A stretch of 64,000 nucleotides of DNA from Margaritispora aquatica. Its lineage: Eukaryota; Ascomycota; Leotiomycetes; Helotiales; Discinellaceae. Numbering within the stretch: position 1 is the stretch's first letter; every line of letters starts with the position of its first letter. The notes beneath the pieces were generated by a model. That model had not been told where the DNA came from and did no database searches. It saw only the letters and a list, made by a program, of their open reading frames with translations. Below, piece by piece: positions 1 through 12,726 of this stretch. Where the stretch lies: NCBI GenBank assembly GCA_007644065.1, contig VJWN01000005.1:930001-994000 (forward strand), given 5' to 3'. The translations under genes were made by a program, and so were the position numbers.

Positions 1-974
1 TTTCTTCCCTTTGATTGCGGGGTGTGCAGGGTGGGAAGGTGCATGAACGCTAATTGAACTGAAGAAGTGACCCTTGCCAGTGCCCTTGTACCCTGCTCTC
101 GCATAATCGAAAGAGAGATAACGAACAAACGAACGAACGGACAGATCTCGACCTTAACTGACCGATTGACCGACCGACCGTCCGACTCACCGCCTTCGGG
201 TGATGGTAGGTTGTGGGTGGGTTATTAAAAGCAACATAATTGTGCTTCATTTGGGAGACGGACGGCACGGTAATGTATGCTAATTTGGTCTTTTTTCACA
301 CAGACAACCAGTCGAGTTTGTAAGGCCAGCGCCAAAGAAATGTGACCAACTTATCCTGAATAACCGCCCAATGCAGTGCTATTTTGGTCCATTTTGTTTG
401 TTGGTTCACTCACACACGGTTCACACTTTGCAACACACACACACACTTCAGATCAGATTCGAGGGCTAATTTATGGCTAATTATGTGCTTTTGACTTTCT
501 TCACATTGTGACTGACTGTCCAGCCCCCACCCACGTGCAATGACATTTCAGTTCGGTCTCCATTGTTGTCGTCTGATCATGTGCTTGCTTACTTGCTTGC
601 TTGAGAGTTTTTAAGCTTTGACTCTTGAGCTTTTGGATCACCATCCGATCGGGCTTCGAAAGCAACAAACCTTACTTTACCTCCGTACTCAAGTGGACCT
701 TTACTTTGGGCTTCGAGATGCAGCTAGCTAGACTCTCTCTCGGCTACCCGCATGGAATCTACTCCACTTTGACTAACTACAGTGCCCTATACTTTCCCAC
801 TTCTTTTTTGAACTTAGCTTAACGTATGTCCTGTATGTACAGTACATATGTACTTACCTGACTCATCTGATCTCTCTACAGTATCTATCGGTTCATCGGT
901 TCAAACGATAGTTATCTCCCCGGATCTCAAGCGAGCAAGCGAGCAAGCAAGATCCTAGATTCCCATACATACAT

Positions 975-975
<1 letters not shown>

Positions 976-1023
<48 letters not shown>

Positions 1024-1032
1024 TAGACAGAC
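976..1032. repeat. GACA microsatellite
   Basis: About fourteen tandem copies of a 4-bp GACA/CAGA unit, with one GATA interruption near the 3' end. It follows a short CATA run at 966-975. Confidence 0.95.
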
Positions 1033-1170
1033 GTAAGTAAAACTACCAATAAGCCATGAACCATGAAAATGAAAATCACATCACAATCATCATATGGCTT
1101 TTCGATTTAGCCGAAGTGAATGGAAGTTACCTAAGGTACTGTACCGTAGCTATGATTGATCAATTGATAT

Positions 1171-1205
1171 CAAGATATCAAAGATATCAAAGATATCAAA
1201 GATAC
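1171..1205. repeat. 10-bp tandem repeat AAGATATCAA
   Basis: Three and a half near-perfect copies of a 10-bp unit containing the palindrome GATATC. A related run of GATAC/GATAT units lies at 1417-1460. At 1583-1601 the arms GATATCGAT and ATCGATATC form a near-perfect palindrome around a single base. Confidence 0.85.
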
Positions 1206-3520
1206 GAATGGATGAATGAATGGACGGATGGCTTGAGTGAGGTGAGATTGCTCAGATTGTCATTGTCATACATGTTCACACATCTCCTCGTATCGTAAGG
1301 TAAGGTAAGGTATCGTAAGGGATGGATTTCCTCATTGTGCTCGTCTTGCTCGTTTGGCTCATCTGGATGGCTGGCTCGTCTAGTTGTAACAGCTCCTCTG
1401 GCTCCTCTGGCTTGTGATACGATACGATACGATACAATATGATGTGATATGATATGATTGATAATACATACCCCATTTCGTATCTCTCATCCCAGCTCGC
1501 ACGCATTGCATTGCGGTAACGGACCTTCCTCATGAAAATCATTTTCTTTTGGGTGCCGAATCAATGTGATGTGATGTGATGTGATATCGATAATCGATAT
1601 CGAAACCGATCATCATATCACGAAATGAAATGCCGAACCAGGGTCCTGAAAACCCTCACCTCAACAATCTCCTCTCCACTCTACTCCGTTCCCTCGCCTA
1701 CCTATCCACCGAGATCTCCGTCCCTCGTCTTTCTTCTCTTGAGCTTGCTTACTTACATACTTACCTCCGTATGATTACTTCAGTAATTACTTTCTTCAAT
1801 CAAGCCTTCCTTGACGTGCTCAAAGCTCAAAAGGAACCTAGTCCTTGTCCTGGTCCTTGTCTCCGTGCTTGCTTGCCTTGCCTGTCGGCCAGCCACCCGT
1901 ATCGACGATCATTGATCACTGATGAGAAATGAGGAAGCCTCATTTCAGATCTCGTCTAAGTGCTCCAGATTCGATCGTTGGTGTACCGAGGAGTTGAAGG
2001 GTAGTGTACCATACCGTACCATACCATATCGTACCGAGTAAGGTAAGGTAAGTTAATCATTTGCATTCATTATTCATTATTCATTCATCCACTCAGAAAT
2101 GCGATGGATCAACTGAGCGAGTCGCTTGCACACATGGCATGGCGCAAACAATACTTTTCCATCCATACCATACCATACCATGCCATACGTCCGTAATGTT
2201 AATGTAAATGTGAAATGTGAACGATGAATTGCAGACATTGGTCTCAGCATTTCAAATACGATCTGTCAGACTTTTTTTTTCCCCTCCCCTCCCCCTCTTC
2301 TCTCTGCCGTCGGGCAAGATGTTCTATCTCTATGGTGTCTGTCTTTGAAGTGAAGAATTTGAAATTTCAATCGAGATGTGATTTGATCCACGAGATGAGA
2401 CGACGCCGGTCGGGAAGCTGTGACCACACGTTCCACATTGGGTGAAACTCGCGTGCTGAAGAAGTCGTACGTAGGTACAGCGGTTTAGTTTTACAACCAA
2501 GGCAAGGGTTTTGAACGCCACACGAGATTTCAACCCTTCACAACTTTTGCTATACTCAACCAAACAACTTCTTTCCAAGACTAGAATAATCTTTATAAGG
2601 ATCACTATACACATGTTTATTTCAGTGATTTTGCGGTGCGTTGTGGTTTCGTTGCAAGGGGGGATATTTTCAAATCCCTGCTAGCGCTATTGTAATACTT
2701 AACCGCTGTACCTACGTAGTTCGCAGTCAGTCTCTCCTCCTCCTCCTGCACCTGCAACTAATCTGCACCAACGATTCGATGTCTTGAGGAAATATCTACG
2801 AAGATTTTTCTTCTTCATGACACCCTCACACGTATTCTCTCCGTGCTTGGTAAGGTGAGGTCCAGGTCTCGGAAAGCTCCCTATTGCATGCGAACGTTTC
2901 GCGAGCGCATTGAGAATGCCCTCATTCGGCGAAGGGTGAAAGGTGAAGTGTGGGAGCGCGCATGAGATGTCAGTCATGTGAGACTGGTGTGAGTGTCTCT
3001 TACGGAGGCAATTGGTCGGAGTATAAACTGCCACAATGTAACCGCAACTGCAAGCAAGACCTGGAGTAAAACGGTTTGTTGAGTCGCTGAGCATTTGCGG
3101 GTCCGACCTACCTGGCTACAGGGAATTACCTACGACTATCCATTCCTCTCGCTCAATGCTCATGCTCATGCTCTCCCTCACTTGTGCTTGCTCCTGAGAC
3201 GCATGGAGATCCATTGAAATGGGAGTCATTTGTGCAAAAATCCTGGTGAGAATTTTGAACGTTGGTTGCTGGCCAATCCACCACCATTGCTCGGCCTAAG
3301 CCGGCCCAATATCTCTAGTCAGGTGGGCTCGCCCCTTCAGCTTATGGATGGAGGCTCAGGAATCCTGCATTCCAATGCCATGGAATGAAGAGAGGAGAAG
3401 ACTCCGTGACCGGAAAATTTACAGAACTCGTGGTGTCTACACCGCTGAAAGGAAGTCGGAGATGAGACTGATGAGACTTGATGAGACTTGTTGACCAAAC
3501 GATCGGTGTTCCATTCGAAG

Positions 3521-3588
3521 TCAGTCAGTCAGTCAGTCAGTCAGTCAGTCAGCAAGGCAAGGCAAGGCAAGGCAAGGCAAGGCAAGGC
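3521..3588. repeat. Adjoining TCAG and GCAAG microsatellites
   Basis: Eight copies of the 4-bp unit TCAG run directly into about seven copies of the 5-bp unit GCAAG. The two arrays abut without a spacer. Confidence 0.95.
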
Positions 3589-4475
3589 ACGCAGGATTCA
3601 GGATGCTGCAATGAACGAACAAAAGAGAAGAGAAGCAGGTTTAAACAAGACCATGTGCACAGTACCTGTAGATCTTGTACGAGTTCTGTCGGGACAGGTT
3701 CCACAGGTACATACAGTATTGGGTATTGGCAAGCGAATATGTCTATGATTCTTTTTTGTTTGCGTTTTGTTTATTCAGTCGTCGTACATGAACCTACGCC
3801 ACCGACGCTTCTTCGGCTGATGATGATGAGGACGGAGGAAAAAAGGGAAGGGAATCTCGATGGGGGCGGGAACGTACATACAGCTACAGCAACGGATAGG
3901 AATATGATCTGATGCAATTAATACATGGGTATAGACTGTACAGGACAGGACAGGACAGGATTAAGTTGTCTCGCATGCTGGATGAAATCGAATCGAAATA
4001 TTTTGCAGCTGATCCCCGACTCTGATCCTGGACTGGAATGGAATGGCATCATTATCCTGTCTATCCGGGTGGGTGATAGGTAAACAATAACTAATTGCAT
4101 GCATCGTTTCTCTGGATCGCACATATTGGGTATTGGATATTGGATAGTGGATATTGGATATCACGCACCAAAAGTTTCATCACCGCTCAATCTCATCGCG
4201 TGCAGCAGTACAGTAGTGATGTGTGATGTGAAACCTTGTAAAGGACCCTTACAAGTCCTCACAATCGCACGATAATGGCTGATAACTCTAAAATCTTCAT
4301 ACAGTAGTACTAAGGTAAGGTATACTAAAATCGTACGTGCGGACATAGCCGATCCCTTCTCCATTACCCGTATATCCCGTCCGGTTGCCCTGGTGAGAAT
4401 CAGAGGGAGTAAGAATAATTAGAGGATTGAGAATTGAGGATCTCCGGCCCGCTCCCATTGATGATCGCAATTCAA

Positions 4476-4510
4476 GGCGAAAAGGCGAAAAGGCGAAAAG
4501 GCGAAGAGGC
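4476..4510. repeat. 8-bp tandem repeat AGGCGAAA
   Basis: Four tandem copies of AGGCGAAA, decaying at the 3' end. Confidence 0.85.
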
Positions 4511-5070
4511 AAAAAGGGGGACCTTTTCAATTCCCAACTTGTATGTAAGCTTTTCGTCTGATTATTGGTCTCATCCCCATCTAATCACACCATTAAGCTC
4601 AACCTTCTCCAAAAAGTCTATCTTGCTGCCCGAGTCGTGAATCTCTTTTACCGTCCCGCCCCTAACAACGTTCACAAATGGTTCTATTTGAAAAAAAGGG
4701 CTGGATCACGGATGATTGACGAATCGTCGTCGTTAGGCCGGGGGGTTCACCAACTTCAAGCCTTCAACCCCCTTCAAGCCCTTCCACCTTTGAACAAGAT
4801 GTCCAACCCAAGATGGGCGCTTAGAATCTATAAAGACCGCCAATCATGGGGATGGGGCGGATGAACCCTGAACAAGATGTCCACCCCTCCACTTTTCCGT
4901 TGGAAACGGGGTGGGTTGGAAAGATTGGAGAGACACTGTCTCAATTGGCCCTATTCTGCATTCCTCGTGCGTTTGCCTGCATCCGGTATCTTCTCACTGG
5001 CCGTTGAGATGCGGCTTGCTGCAACGTGGGGTCTCGTCCAGAACTGATCCCTGGTCCTATCCTGAACTGT

Positions 5071-5105
5071 CCTGTGCTATCCTGTGCTATCCTGTGCTAT
5101 CCTGT
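5071..5105. repeat. 10-bp tandem repeat CCTGTGCTAT
   Basis: Three exact copies plus a partial fourth of a 10-bp unit. A further short array of a CTGCA-type 5-bp unit lies at about 5279-5300. Confidence 0.9.
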
Positions 5106-5719
5106 GTGCATCTCTGCACGAGAAAAACAACCGAATCCACTTGAGACACCCTGCACCTCCAAGCCAACTTCTGTCTCGCAAAGTCTGAAGGCTGAAAGGC
5201 GCTCAATAATGCTCCGCTGGTCAAGAATAGTCACACTCTCACCCTTCTTGCGACCGACTAAACTCACTCATGCAGAACACTGCACTGCACTGCACTGCAC
5301 GGTGCACAGGTCACATTCCGAACGTGCTTCCTGTACCGGCATCATGCTGGCCATTATTGGCGCTTTGATGGAGAGGGATACATACCCTCAACCTTCAACC
5401 GAGAGGGCTGTTCGGCGCCAGAGAGAGAGAGAGAGGAAAGGATGAATACCGTACATATACTCGTCTAGGCGCCGGCATCTCGAAAGCCTTCTCTCCTGAT
5501 GCCTTTGACCTTTTTGCGACTGAACACTTTCCATCGTTTGCTTTGCAATTTCTTAACATCAATCTCTCTATCTCTCTCTATCAAGCGTCGTACTGTATTC
5601 GAGCATCAATCATATACTAGAACACAACTTGACCGGCAACGGCAAAAAGCTAGTCATCTAGCAAAACTTCCTTAACTCAGAGATACCCCCCCCACTACGT
5701 ACATACATATTGAGGCATC

Positions 5720-8293
5720 ATGGTGAGTGATTCCGATTCCGACTCTGACAAAGAGTGAAACCGCAGGAGATCGTCGCGATACTAACAGACATTCAGTCCT
5801 CCGCACCAATGCACCCAATGGATCGCCGCGTGGAGATGTTCCAGAGGGGACCACCCCAAGATGCATTTTTCAACATGAAGGCGCTGGCGCCACGACCAAT
5901 ATCAACCGCGACGGAAATGTTCGATACCGACTTCGAGGACAGTGACGGAGAGGATAACTCTCCGAGGCTCAGTGTGAACTCGGTACGTAACTGCCGCTAC
6001 CTGTCTCGCAATCGCATCGCATCGCACCTGCTAACGGATGTCATAGAGTGGGAGACGAAGTGAGACTACCTTGTCGTCCTTTGAGGAAGTCCACACACCG
6101 AGCCCGACGTCGCATGAGTTCCATGGATTCAACTTTGACTTGAGGGCGGCGAAGAAGTCGGTGGAGGGACCAAGGGGACCGCATTTGTTCAGGGCATCGC
6201 TTGTATCTTCGGGGAGCTTGGATGAGGATGAGGAGTTCATGACCATGTCCCCCACGACGCCGAGGCCATCGGATAGTCAGAGAGCGGCGATGGAGGCAGC
6301 GAGTAGATTGCACGCACCAGAGGTTCCACGACACCGCCACTTCGAATCACTGACCGATGCCGTGGAGGAGTTAGAGTCAAATGAGGTTGCGAGGTGGACA
6401 CCAAGGCAAGTCGCAAGGTGGATGTACGATGCTGGATTCGAGCCATCGATCGTGGAGAAGTTTGAGGAGAACGACATCTCGGGCGCCATTCTGATTACCC
6501 TGAAGTTTGAGGATCTGAGAGAGCTCGACATTCCCTCTTTTGGCCAGAGGACCAAGGTCTGGAACGAGATCCATGTACTGAGGGGTAGTGTACCAGGCAC
6601 ACCTAAGCCACCCACCCCAATTGACGAGACCGCTTCTCCATGCGTTGACTTCCGTCCATCCAGACACCACTCCAGGAGGGATCGCTCCAACGAGGACTGT
6701 GGATCTGACGAGTCGCCCCAACCCAACCCAAACCGCAAGCCTTCCAAGAGGCGACACCGCAAGCGAGTTCCTGAGGATATCATCACCCCACTCGAGTCCG
6801 TCTCCATCGTCGGCATCGAGCAGCTCATGCCCAAGGCACACAAGTGCCCCAAGGGAGAGGACTGCTCGAAATGGCGAAAGCAACAACGACTCATCGAGAA
6901 CTTCAAGCGAGATCACCCCGTGAGCCCTCAAGGCGGAACCATCTGGATTGCAGGCAACCCAGGCAACCCGCTCACCGCCGAGTCGATGCAACAGAACCGC
7001 CCAATCTCCGACGCCGTTCCCTCCGTCGTCGCCTCCTCCGATGTCCTGGGCCCTGGCCCCGTACCTTCGTTCCGCCACCTCGAGGAAGCCAGTCTCCGCA
7101 ATGTGCAGCTCCGCGATCCCCAAGAGAACGTCAAGCAGTTCATCCGCTTTCAGCACATGGACCCAGCTGAGCCTGCGTGGTCGTCAGAAGAGCCACCCTC
7201 TCCACCATATGAGATGTTCCCCGCCATCCCCAACCCACATGCAGGTCTCCGTGGCCTCCCACGCTTGGCCATCCCACCACCTCGCCCCGTTCCATCCCAT
7301 TCCCAATCCCAATCTCAAGTGCAAATGCAAGTACAAATGCAAATCCAACCACCTCCTCGCTCCGCAAGCGCGAATGCCTTCGCCCCATACCGCATGGAGC
7401 GCAGCGAAGCCATGTCCCCCGAGCTACGCAACCACACACAATCGCCTAGCGTCTACCGCTTCGGCACACCCTTCTCAGAGATGGACATCCCAGTGACAGC
7501 AATCGATCTCGGACCAGTATCCCGCGATGCCTCGCAGTCTGTCCCACCCAACATGTCCTACCGCCACGCCCCCGCACCACCGCTCACCCTCCAACGCACA
7601 CAATCCCGCGCCTCCGCCCGCCGCCCCTCCTTCCCCGTCATGACCCGTGTAGACGAGAACGTGTCCACCGCACCCCCCACCCAAACTACCTTCCACGCAC
7701 ACCAAATCGCACCACCTCAACCACACCACCAAAATGCCCACGCCCACCAACAAGCGCAGCAACACTCCTGGTCGCCCACCAACGTGCCCGCCGCCCAGCG
7801 CACCGCCGACGACATCGCACACCACGGGTGGATGAAGAAGCGCAAGACCAAGATGCTCCGCCACGAGTGGCACGAGCACCACTTCACGCTCCGGGGCACC
7901 CGCCTGACGATGCACAAGGATGCACGCGCGCTCGACACGCTCGAGTACATTGACGTGGACGACTACGCCATCGCGTGCTCGTCGCTCGCGTCGGGCTCCA
8001 AGCTCAACGCCGCCTTCAAGGCCATGAACATCTCGCGTGGCGCCAGCAAGGACAAGCGCGACGAGGCGGCGTTCGCGTTCCAGCTCATCCCCGCGGCCAT
8101 CGAGAAGGGCCAGCGCCTAAGGAAGCGGGAGAGCGGCGCCGTGGATGACGGCGGCGCGAAGGCCAAGACGCATTATTTTGCTGTCAGGTCCAGGGATGAG
8201 AGGATCGATTGGATGAGGGAGTTGATGCTCGCTAAAGCGCTGAAGCAGAAGAGTGAGGGCTATGAGGTTAATATGAATGGGAATATGATCTAG
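5720..8293 (+). CDS. SAM and PH domain protein (Boi-like, no SH3)
   Basis: Model: join(5720..5722, 5797..5982, 6047..8293), 811 residues. The first exon is the ATG alone; the intron starts GTGAGT at 5723 and has a CTAAC branch site at 5782 and CAG at 5796. The second intron also has CTAAC (6031). A SAM domain lies at about residues 176-242 (WTPRQVARWMYDAGF... to HVLRG) and a PH domain at about 652-795, beginning GWMKKRKTKMLRHEWHEHHF. Between them is a long disordered Pro/Ser/Gln linker with a SQSQSQVQMQVQMQIQ tract and a basic patch near residue 300. SAM plus PH is the architecture of fungal polarity scaffolds related to Boi1/Boi2, which bind phosphoinositides at growth sites, but the SH3 domain of true Boi proteins is absent. 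The domains are clear; the cellular role is inferred. If the first intron is not used, the nearest in-frame ATG is 5809. Confidence 0.85.
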
Positions 8294-11200
8294 AGCGATG
8301 ATGAGGATGATGACGATGAGGACGCAATACCATATACCCATTCACATTCACAAGCAGAAGAGGAAAGAAAGAAAGAAAGATAGGACAAAAAATACCACTC
8401 GTTTCATGGGGAAGGGGAAAGGATATTTAATATTTACCTTGGTTCGTTTCCATTAGCTTAGCGTCTCTGTGTTTTCTTGACTTTGTTTTTGAGCGGCATT
8501 TTTTATCCTTTCATGGTAGCATTTTACTTGGTTCTTGGTTACTTAGTCACTTGGTTCGATGCAATGAGAGGAGGGGACGGTGATGAAGGGGATGATGATC
8601 AGTTTGATGAGTTTGAGGATGAGTTCGGTTCTTAGGTGGCATTTTTGGGCGCATGAGGGTAGTGCGAGGGAGGGGGTGGGGTTCCTGTTCCCTTTGAGGA
8701 GAGAAAGAGGGACAGCTGAGCTGAGCTTGATGTTTGATGTTTGGTGAGAGGGTTGAAGTGGAGTGGAGTGGATTGGGTTGGGTGGATTGGATATGGATAT
8801 GGATATCGCGCTTTAGGTAGAGGGAGGGTTAATTTGAATGAAAAATATTCGATCATACTTTATTTGACTTGACTTGACTTCTTTGTTTCCAGTATGAATA
8901 TCAATATAAATATGCCTGTGATTGCGATAAGCCCAAAGCAATCCTTCTTAATTGATTATCGACTCGGCTCGACCGAAACTCTATCCAAGCGGACTTGCCT
9001 CCACGGAGTGACGTTGGCGTATATATAAGGGTGAGAGGATTAAGGTCAGGTCAGGTAAGTCAGGTGGGTACGGTGCTTATGTGCTATTTGAGGATTTTAT
9101 TTGGAGGTTTGTCTCTTTGTCTCTTTGTCTGTAAGAGAATAGGTTAGACTTGAAGTTGGAAATTATTATTGACGATCTCAAAGTAAGATAGATTGAAACC
9201 AAGGATGGTTAGTTGAATATAATGGATTGGAATGAAATAGAAAATATACGATCTTGATTTTGGCCTATTTTTAACTTGGATGTAATTGTAACTGTGACTG
9301 TAACCGTAACTATGATGTAGGTGTATGAGGGTGAGAGGATCAAAGTTAGCGAAGGGAAGGCAAAGTAAAGTAAGGAAAAGTAAGGTAGCTCGGTTGTCTC
9401 TAAAGATTTCACTTGAAGATTCACCTATCTACCTGTCTGTAGGAGAATAGATGTAGACTAGAAATATATAGACGCCCTCCTGAGTGAAGTTGTCACGAAG
9501 GATGGTTAGTTTAGCTAGTTGAATGGAACGAAGAACGAAACACTCGGTTTTGATTAACTTCCTTGTGACATAAATGTGATCGTGATATAGGCGTATAGGG
9601 GCGACAGGGGAAGATTAGGTTTCTTTCGAGAACTGAGGATGGAGGACTGAGCTTGAAGTTTCGTGCGAGTTAGGATGTGAATGTCGAGGGCCTGGGGGCT
9701 GACGGAGATTGGAGATACATTGACGCCTCTCCTGCACGAGTTGGTGGCAGAGGGTGCTTGGTTTAGATGGGAATATGCGATGCCCCGAGTGAACTGTTTG
9801 TAATAGCAATACAATCGCAAGTAGTATAGACAGACGTATAATAGTAAAGGGGGGGTTGTTTTAGCCAGAGCTAAGACTTCGCCTGACTTTGTATATATCT
9901 TAGGCGACCATAGATTAAATTTAATTAGTATGGAACCGGATATTGACGCTCTTCTCTGTAGGTTGAGAGATGGTCAAATCATTCTGAATAAAGGATTATA
10001 TGATCCTGCTTGATTTGTTTCTTTCCAACCTGAAGTTAAACGCGAACTTGAATATGAATATGGCGTGACATGTAGGCCTACAAGAAAGAACAGACGGGTA
10101 AGATAGCTAGGTAGGTTTCCTTGTCGAGGACTTCGCTTCAGGTTTGGTTGGTAATTTAAGGAAGGTCCTTGTGCGTTGTGGAATAGACTGGAGATAGAGA
10201 TTAATAGTCTTTAGTTAGGATAAGGAGGGTTTATTTAAATAAAAATTACAATCAATTGCTCCAATCGTGGACGTTTCAAATACAATTTCTTAGAACAGAA
10301 CACTTTCTCCAATATATAGACCTCAAGTAGTATACTTTGTCTTTCCTTTAAATAATAAGGAAAGGTTTGGTCGCAAGGATAGATTCCTTACAGTTATGTC
10401 CGTTAGCTAGGGGTTATACTAGGCAAGTTACGCCTGCCCCAACTATCAGTGGGTCAATTCTTCGACTTCTTGCGTCTGTCAAGCTAGCAATTGCTAATTA
10501 GGGCTAATCAACGACGTAGATTACGGATTACAATGGAGTCTGGAGCACTGGATAACAAGCGAGAGAGGGCTGGAAAAATGCCCTAGAGACGGACAGTTTG
10601 ATATGGATATGTCTTTCCGTTGATTTTGGCCATTATGATAAAGGTGCTACTTTTCCGGTCAAGACGGGGTGTTAATATTGATTATAAGCACTTTGATCGG
10701 CATAACATTGCACCTCGATTCAAGTTCAACAATGGCTTTCGTACACCACATTTACTTACCCGAACACTTTGAGGTATATAGGCCATGGTCAAGTGATGCT
10801 TCCTCAGCTGTTTGTGCCAAACTTGAATTGAGCCATTGGCTTTGACTGCCTATCTACCTACCTACGTTGAGGACTACAATAGAGTAGAGTGTATAGATGA
10901 TTGGGGGATTGGAGCACTAGGCAGATAGAGTAATAATATAATGCCCCGAAGACAGATTTATATATATGCTTCCCTTATGATTCTATCAGCTAGGTTGGAG
11001 TGAAATAGTATTCTATTCTGGGAAGTCATATTTAGAAAATTATGCTACATCAGCAATTACGTGATGAAAACATTTGATCAGAGGTTTGACTTGTTTGTAA
11101 AATAGAGATAAGTATGACAGCGAATTCCATAAGCAATGGCTCAATTCGCGCTGTATTACCCCCGAATTGGAAGACAGTTTGCTCACTAGAGCTTAAGTTT

Positions 11201-11424
11201 GTGAGTGACATATTGCTTGAAATGAAGAAGAAACATATGCTGAGGGATAATAAATCATCAAACGCATTTTGAGACTTTGGGAGTTTGAATCTTCCATGTG
11301 TAGTATACAAGGCCAATCCACTTTCTGCAGATGTCATCATACAGTATAATACAGTCCGCCTGTACAAAATACCAGGACTTTGCTTTCGTATCTCCAAGAC
11401 ATCGAGCACACTTTCCACTACCCC
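8294..11424. other. AT-rich spacer with decayed tandem units
   Basis: No protein-coding gene is visible. The 3' flank of the SAM-PH gene is followed by an array of diverged repeat units (listed separately). About 10260-11424 is AT-rich and full of stops in all frames. The last ~375 bases lie just downstream of the minus-strand ribosomal protein gene and may contain its 3' UTR. Confidence 0.6.
8822..10260. repeat. Degenerate tandem array, ~300-bp units
   Basis: By eye, at least three diverged copies occur in the same orientation. Landmarks recur in order: a GTGTATGAGGGTGAGAGGAT-like block (about 9021, 9320 and, weaker, 9590), a CTGTCTGTAGGAGAATAG-like block (9128, 9435), a TATTGACGCCCTCC-like block (9163, 9468, 9718 and 9940), and an AAGGATGGTTAG-TTGAATGG block (9202, 9498). 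Copies 1 and 2 are most alike; later copies are increasingly decayed. The unit carries no open frame. It could be a decayed tandem duplication or a satellite-like remnant of a non-coding element. Confidence 0.55.
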
Positions 11425-12369
11425 CTACCTCACTGCTCGATCGACATCTGCGTTTCGAGCAACCACTTGCCAGTCAACTGCATGCCACCAACTCTCCGCA
11501 TAAGCCTTCTTGCCTCCAACGCCAAAGCCCACACCATAATCTGGCAGGTACACATGCTCCCACATGTTGATGCAGAGCACTGGGTTGAGATCGATTCCAC
11601 CAGGTGCTATCCGGGTATTCTGGCTGAGAGCACCAAATGCTCCTACAGTGTTGGTAGCTGGCTCTCTGTGTTTCCGTGCAAGCGCTTCCGAAATGGACTT
11701 GTCTTCCGTATTCATATCCACCTGCTGCCTCCTGTAATGTGCGCCAGGGTATGGCGATCCTGCCAAGTAGGTGCACAGCAACGAGTATTTATTCTGTCTG
11801 CCCTTCACCAACCAGACAAAGCCCGGACCAAACATTGAGCTTGCTGTCACCACGAACTCCCTCCTTAACGTCTCGATGGATCCGAATGAGTTCTCAAGCT
11901 CTATCTTGAGTTTTTCGGGCATCTCTTCTGGCTGAGGGGAGAGAGTGTTAAAGAAATGATGGTTGTTGTGAGCCATGGAGGCATAGTTGAAGATAGGTGC
12001 ACCATTGGGGTCGCGAGCATATTCTAACGCCGTTGTCTTAACATCTGTCGACTCGTATTTTGTTCCTAATTCCAGGTCAACCAAAGACCAATTGAGAAAT
12101 GATGCTACCACAAGACACGCACACATCTTATAGCACTGTGCACATCAATCAATCACATTGGGAGCTCTGATCTACATACCTGCTGTGAGCGTATTAAGCT
12201 TCTCGATCATCAAACTTTGATATTGAGTCCACGCCATATCGAAGCCAGCGGGCGACAAAAGTCCTGGAACGCCATCGCTGAAATTGTGCTGAAGCAGAGG
12301 AAGAGTCCGGAGTCCACGCCGAGAACTTCTCAGAAGATTTCCGGCTCGAGGTAAACAAGGGCGCAACAT
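11425..12369 (-). CDS. Mitochondrial small ribosomal subunit SOD-like protein (mS42/mS43 type)
   Basis: Model: complement(join(11425..12065, 12180..12369)), 276 residues. The start is the first ATG in frame (12369). The intron has GTATGT at 12179 and an acceptor after TTGAC...TTAG at 12066, giving the conserved joint LTAGTKYES. The fold is that of iron/manganese superoxide dismutase: SMAHNNHHFF keeps the helix His region and NMWEHVYLPDYG matches the C-terminal metal-site segment. The SOD metal ligand Asp (IDxWEH in enzymes) is Asn here (INMWEH), and the N-terminus is a basic, Arg-rich presequence. Both fit the catalytically inactive SOD-like proteins of the fungal mitochondrial 37S subunit (Rsm26/mS42, Mrp1/mS43) rather than an enzyme. 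I cannot decide between mS42 and mS43. It is transcribed divergently from hxB. Confidence 0.85.
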
Positions 12370-12726
12370 TTTGTATGTAGTGAACAATGTCCTCGAAATG
12401 TTCAAGCCTCCGTGAATTGGTTATGGAACTTTTTGCAGCCTCGTTGTGCCTGATTCTTAAGGTAAGCCAAGCACATGTACTTCCACCAGCCAATAGAAAG
12501 AAAGACACGTGAGCAGGCGAGGTCCGACGGACATTTGATAAGCTGTGGCAGCTTCCACTCTTTGTAACATTAGTTCCACTCATGCCGCTCGCCGTTGTCT
12601 ACGTTCTACAAGTGATTTGGTCTGTATAGGAAGGATGAGCACCTCTCTTGGGCTTCTCATCCTATTGACCTCGTCTAGGAGAGTCTATTTCTTTCAACCG
12701 CCGTAAATCAGCTACAATACATAGCC
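12370..12726. promoter_or_regulatory. Shared divergent promoter, mS42/43-like gene and hxB
   Basis: The 357 bases between two divergent ATGs must hold both core promoters. I see no clear TATA box and no binding site that I would name with confidence. It contains no open frame worth annotating. Confidence 0.5.

Larger units (their letters stand above)
1..5719. other. Gene-poor spacer rich in short tandem repeats
   Basis: No open frame here looks like a protein: the longest are about 100-145 codons, compositionally simple, and run through microsatellites. The stretch is sprinkled with tandem repeats of 4-10 bp, listed separately, and many short GGTAAG-type runs (for example 1296-1320 and 2038-2052). 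A CT-rich tract at about 5570-5585 and an A-rich stretch precede the ATG at 5720, as expected for the 5' leader and core promoter of the SAM-PH gene. The remainder could hold long upstream regulatory DNA or a non-coding transcript, but nothing in the sequence shows either. Confidence 0.6.

Noticed and set aside
3521..3588. CRISPR-like repeat array
   Set aside because: The units are 4-5 bp microsatellites without spacers, in a eukaryotic genome.
6377..7156. 259-codon open frame on the minus strand
   Set aside because: It is antisense to the SAM-PH coding exon, with composition imposed by the real gene; no motif and no introns.
11425..12369. Iron/manganese superoxide dismutase enzyme
   Set aside because: The metal-ligand Asp of the WEH motif is Asn and the N-terminus is a basic presequence, which fits the SOD-like mitoribosomal proteins.
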